Source: an uncultured Eubacteriales bacterium (lineage in GTDB: Bacteria; Bacillota; Clostridia; Lachnospirales; Bianqueaceae). From it: a stretch of 7,050 nt of DNA. Numbering within the stretch: the stretch's first letter is position 1; the number at the start of each line of letters is the position of its first letter. The notes below the pieces were generated by a model, which was not told the DNA's origin, did no database searches, and was given only the letters and a program-made list of their open reading frames with translations. The stretch lies in assembly GCA_900322165.1 (NCBI GenBank), contig ONYR01000001.1, positions 1-7,050 of the forward strand. Direction: 5' to 3'. The translations under genes and the position numbers were made by a program. This document shows, one piece after another, positions 4,703 to 7,050 of this stretch.

Positions 4703-5989
4703 TCAAGTTTTTATTCCGCTGCGCTTTAGGCTCTTGCGCATCTTGTAAAGCTCCTCCGCGGCAAGGCGCGTCTTGGCAACGACGTCGCCCCCTTCGAGCG
4801 GGAAGCAGTAGTAGAGCGTTTTGTTGTCTCCGATGCAGATCATGTCGCCGAGCTCGTACCAGTAATAATCCGAGTAGAGACTGTAGGAACGGTTCGGAGC
4901 ATGAACGTAATCAAGCTTTCCGTCGCAGCCGGTCAGGTGGAACCCATCCGCGCTGTGCGTGAGACGGCCTTCCCCAACGGTGTACAGGCATTTCGTCCCG
5001 GTCAGCATGCGGATCAGGACCGGAATATCGAGCTTATAAGTGCCATCTTCAAGTTCTTTTCGGACGCATTCTCGCTCCCAGGCATACCAGTCGGGAACAT
5101 GGTTAAAAATGTCTTCCCCGTCTTCGGCCTTCAGATAACCCGTTTCCGTCAGCTCCCAGACTTTGCCGCAGGCCTTGCAGCGAAGCGTGGTGCCTTTGCC
5201 TTCCATCTGGCCCTCCACCTGGCAGTGCGGGCACTTGTACAGCACGCGGTTGAGCCCGTCCGCGCGGAACGGCTCAGTGACGCGAATGCCTTTTTCCTGC
5301 TGGTCACGGAAGTTGTCGAAGGTGAAAAGCTGCTTCAGGATCTCGTTCAGCTCATCGACGGACTTCTCCTTGATCTCCTCTGGGGAGAGGATGTAGCTCA
5401 TGGTCGCGCTGACATTCACCTTGCGAAGCTGGAGCATGTTGTACAAAGGATCGCGCAGGAACGCGCCCTCGGTCTTGATCATGACAAGCGGCACATTCAG
5501 CATCTTGAGAAGCTTGCCAAGCGAGGAGGGAAGCGGGGTCGCGGTTCCGTCGAAGGTGTAGCTCGCCTCGGGGTACATCAGGATCGAATCCTTCAGATCA
5601 CGAACCGCAAACAGCATGTCGCGGACAAGCTGCGGATCGGTGATGAACTTCTTTGTCGGAATGCAGCCGAGATTGCGCATCAGCCCGTTCTTTCCGACAA
5701 AGCCGTCCGAGGTGCAGATGATGTTGAACGGACGCGGGTAGAGGATCGTTCCCGCGATCTTAAGGTCGATGAAGCTGGAGTGATTCATCAGGAACAGCGC
5801 AGGCTCATCCTTGCCAAGACGCTCCATGCCCTCGGTTTTTAGGGTGAAATTTGTCGCTTTCAGATCGCCGGCGCTCAGGGTTTTCAAGAGCCAGCGGAAA
5901 AACATAGGAGGCTGTTTGGGAGGCAGCTGCTTTTCCTTCGGCAGCGCCAGAACAGCCTCATACGATAAAGAACGGTTTTTGATCTTCAT
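4703..5989 (-). CDS. PlsC-like lysophospholipid acyltransferase with zinc ribbon
   Basis: A 428-residue protein whose N-terminal half is a glycerophospholipid acyltransferase (LPLAT/PlsC) domain: NHSSFID (69-75) is the catalytic HX4D motif (His70, Asp75), PTKKF (111-115) sits where motif II is expected, and YPEASYTFDGT (139-149) is motif III with Glu141. Such enzymes move an acyl group from acyl-ACP or acyl-CoA to a lipid hydroxyl at the inner membrane. After it comes a zinc ribbon, CPHC (253-256) and CKAC (271-274), then about 150 residues with many Tyr/Trp that I do not recognise. The family's PlsC members are usually about 200-250 residues, so almost half of this protein is extra. GGAGGG at 6001-5996, 6 nt upstream, sets the start. 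It has its own promoter and is followed 59 nt later by the adenylation gene, so it probably leads the four-gene unit. Confidence 0.87.
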   Translation of the reverse strand: MKIKNRSLSYEAVLALPKEKQLPPKQPPMFFRWLLKTLSAGDLKATNFTLKTEGMERLGKDEPALFLMNHSSFIDLKIAGTILYPRPFNIICTSDGFVGKNGLMRNLGCIPTKKFITDPQLVRDMLFAVRDLKDSILMYPEASYTFDGTATPLPSSLGKLLKMLNVPLVMIKTEGAFLRDPLYNMLQLRKVNVSATMSYILSPEEIKEKSVDELNEILKQLFTFDNFRDQQEKGIRVTEPFRADGLNRVLYKCPHCQVEGQMEGKGTTLRCKACGKVWELTETGYLKAEDGEDIFNHVPDWYAWERECVRKELEDGTYKLDIPVLIRMLTGTKCLYTVGEGRLTHSADGFHLTGCDGKLDYVHAPNRSYSLYSDYYWYELGDMICIGDNKTLYYCFPLEGGDVVAKTRLAAEELYKMRKSLKRSGIKT

Positions 5990-6003
5990 GATCGGCCCTC
6001 CGG

Positions 6004-6027
6004 AAAAAGTTCTGTGGGTACAGAACC
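6004..6027 (-). terminator. Small terminator hairpin after the upstream gene
   Basis: On the minus strand GTTCTGT (6026-6020) pairs with ACAGAAC (6015-6009) around an ACCC tetraloop, and five T follow (6008-6004). It begins 7 nt after the upstream stop codon. The stem has only 7 bp and modest GC, so termination may be partial. Confidence 0.55.
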
Positions 6028-6056
6028 ATTATATCACGGATTGAGCAGGCCGACAA
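6028..6056 (-). promoter_or_regulatory. Extended -10 promoter of the acyltransferase operon
   Basis: TATAAT at 6033-6028 is preceded by TGA, giving an extended -10 (TGnTATAAT); those TGA bases are also the stop codon of the upstream gene. TTGTCG (6056-6051) matches four of six -35 positions at 17-nt spacing. The predicted start near 6021 gives a leader of about 30 nt containing GGAGGG. Confidence 0.7.
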
Positions 6057-7050
6057 AATGAGCTTCGATCTTGGTGATATCTTCGATCTCCTTATCCAGC
6101 ACCGCCGCGTCAAAGAGCCAGCCTTGCATATCCTCCGTGACGACTTCCGGATCATTCAGCTGCCCGATCTCGAGGATGAGCATATCCTCTTCGATGCGAA
6201 CATCCCGAAAAGCGTAGCGGTAGGTTCCGCTGGAGGCAACCATATACGCAAGGATGACCGTGTGCTCCTCAAAGAAAGCTTCATCATAGGCAGCCATCGT
6301 CTCATCAAACGAGGGCATTTCATCCAGAGCACTGTCGAAAACGAAAACATCCTTAAAGGTGCGGCGGAACTTCTGAAGGTCTTCGTAGGTGTCGAGACGG
6401 TAGACCGGCAGGCAGATCACGGAGCTTTTCACGAACGCATATGGATCTAGCGTCTCTTCGTAAATGCGCGGATCCTCGGAGTAGCCGGCGTAGGAGATAC
6501 CGGTATAGACGGTCGAGAGCGTGCGAGCAAGCGTAGCTTCGGAGGCAGAGTTTTCAGAACTGCCGGATTGACCGGTGCCTTCCGTGCCGCTTGCACCGTG
6601 TGTATCATCCGTAGGTTCAGGGTGCATGCGGTAATACTCCTTGGCGAGCTCCAGACACCGTTCCTTCGCCGCTTGGGAACCGGAGATATCCAGAGCCTTC
6701 CGGCGGATCGACCAGGGGAATTTGGCGCGGATGTCATCGGCGTAGTAGCTTCCGTCGCGCGGGGTCCAGTATTCGATGACAGGATAGCTTGAGACATCCC
6801 CACGCTCGGAAGTGTCAAACGTGATGGCGCTGGGAATGTAGGAGCCGGATTCGACGAAGACATCATGGCCGTCAAACCCATATTCTTCCCAGAATATCCA
6901 GGCGTAAACGGTCGTTTGGTCGGCAGAACGGGAAACCTTGAGCACATCGTAATCAATGGCAAGGAAATGGTCCGTGTGAGCGCGATTCGCGATGGCCATA
7001 TCCATCGATACCGCAAGCCTCTCATCGAGACGGCGCGCAGAGAAAGGATC
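6034..7050 (-). CDS. Uncharacterised two-domain protein, PrcB_C-like C-terminus (5' end beyond window)
   Basis: The frame stays open upstream of the ATG codons at 7005 and 6999 to the window edge, adding DPFSARRLDERLAVS, which reads like genuine coding sequence; the true start is therefore probably outside. The 338 visible residues fall into an N-terminal part (about 16-140) with an aromatic beta-rich stretch and a conserved-looking YWTPRDGSYYADDIR (94-108), a Ser/Gly/Thr-rich linker (about 145-175), and a C-terminal domain (about 200-335). The last part, with FFEEHTVILAYMVASSG and a TEDMQGW segment, resembles the PrcB C-terminal-like domain often found in Firmicute envelope proteins. No membrane segment is visible in this portion; an anchor or signal peptide could lie in the missing N-terminus. 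Function is unknown. It ends directly before the acyltransferase promoter and a small terminator, so it is probably a separate unit. Confidence 0.7.
   Translation of the reverse strand, partial: DPFSARRLDERLAVSMDMAIANRAHTDHFLAIDYDVLKVSRSADQTTVYAWIFWEEYGFDGHDVFVESGSYIPSAITFDTSERGDVSSYPVIEYWTPRDGSYYADDIRAKFPWSIRRKALDISGSQAAKERCLELAKEYYRMHPEPTDDTHGASGTEGTGQSGSSENSASEATLARTLSTVYTGISYAGYSEDPRIYEETLDPYAFVKSSVICLPVYRLDTYEDLQKFRRTFKDVFVFDSALDEMPSFDETMAAYDEAFFEEHTVILAYMVASSGTYRYAFRDVRIEEDMLILEIGQLNDPEVVTEDMQGWLFDAAVLDKEIEDITKIEAHFVGLLNP

Noticed and set aside
4901..5842. A 313-codon plus-strand open frame opposite the acyltransferase
   Set aside because: Antisense to a gene with intact HX4D and zinc ribbon motifs; no recognisable domain or ribosome binding site.
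6447..7025. A 192-codon minus-strand frame overlapping the partial gene at 6034-7050
   Set aside because: Ser/Arg/Pro-rich shadow translation in another frame; the 6034-7050 frame is longer, protein-like and open to the window edge.

Overview
The window reads as a chromosomal segment of a fairly GC-rich low-GC-phylum Gram-positive, most likely Clostridia (Lachnospiraceae-like) or Erysipelotrichia. This rests on strong GGAGG-type ribosome binding sites, sigma-A style promoters, short hairpin-plus-T-tract terminators and the protein styles (DltA/DltC-like adenylation and carrier proteins, a Zn-ribbon acyltransferase). It is an inference, not a database result. Every supported gene is on the minus strand, so the gene order is read from 7050 down to 1.

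Layout in transcription order: (1) 7050-6034, the 3' part of a two-domain protein of unknown role with a PrcB_C-like C-terminal domain, cut by the window edge. (2) 6004-6056, a compact junction where a small terminator hairpin overlaps an extended -10 promoter. (3) 5989-4703, a PlsC-like (LPLAT) acyltransferase with an in-line zinc ribbon and an extra C-terminal domain. (4) 4702-4644, a 59-nt gap with two overlapping inverted repeats next to the next ribosome binding site. (5) 4643-3147, an amino-acid-type adenylation enzyme; 3134-2907, a carrier protein; 2906-1689, a fold-type III PLP decarboxylase. These three are tightly packed (12-nt gap, then a direct TAAATG junction) and end in a strong terminator at 1676-1637. 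(6) 1640-1180, an AT-richer stretch with no convincing gene but several repeated hairpins. (7) 1178-1145, a second terminator-like hairpin, then a perfect-consensus promoter and the 5' 357 codons of an MFS transporter that runs off the window start.

The centre of interest is the four-gene unit acyltransferase - adenylation enzyme - carrier protein - PLP decarboxylase. The last three match the logic of known systems in which an amino acid is activated, loaded on the phosphopantetheine arm of a carrier protein and decarboxylated there (butirosin BtrJ/BtrI/BtrK) and the ligase/carrier/decarboxylase set associated with exosortase A loci. Here the set sits with a glycerolipid-type acyltransferase, which suggests an amine-bearing lipid or an amine-modified envelope component. 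The substrate and acceptor cannot be read from the sequence. The carrier protein has Gln where Asp normally precedes the modified Ser.

The MFS transporter is separated by two terminators and has its own promoter, so it is probably an independent unit.
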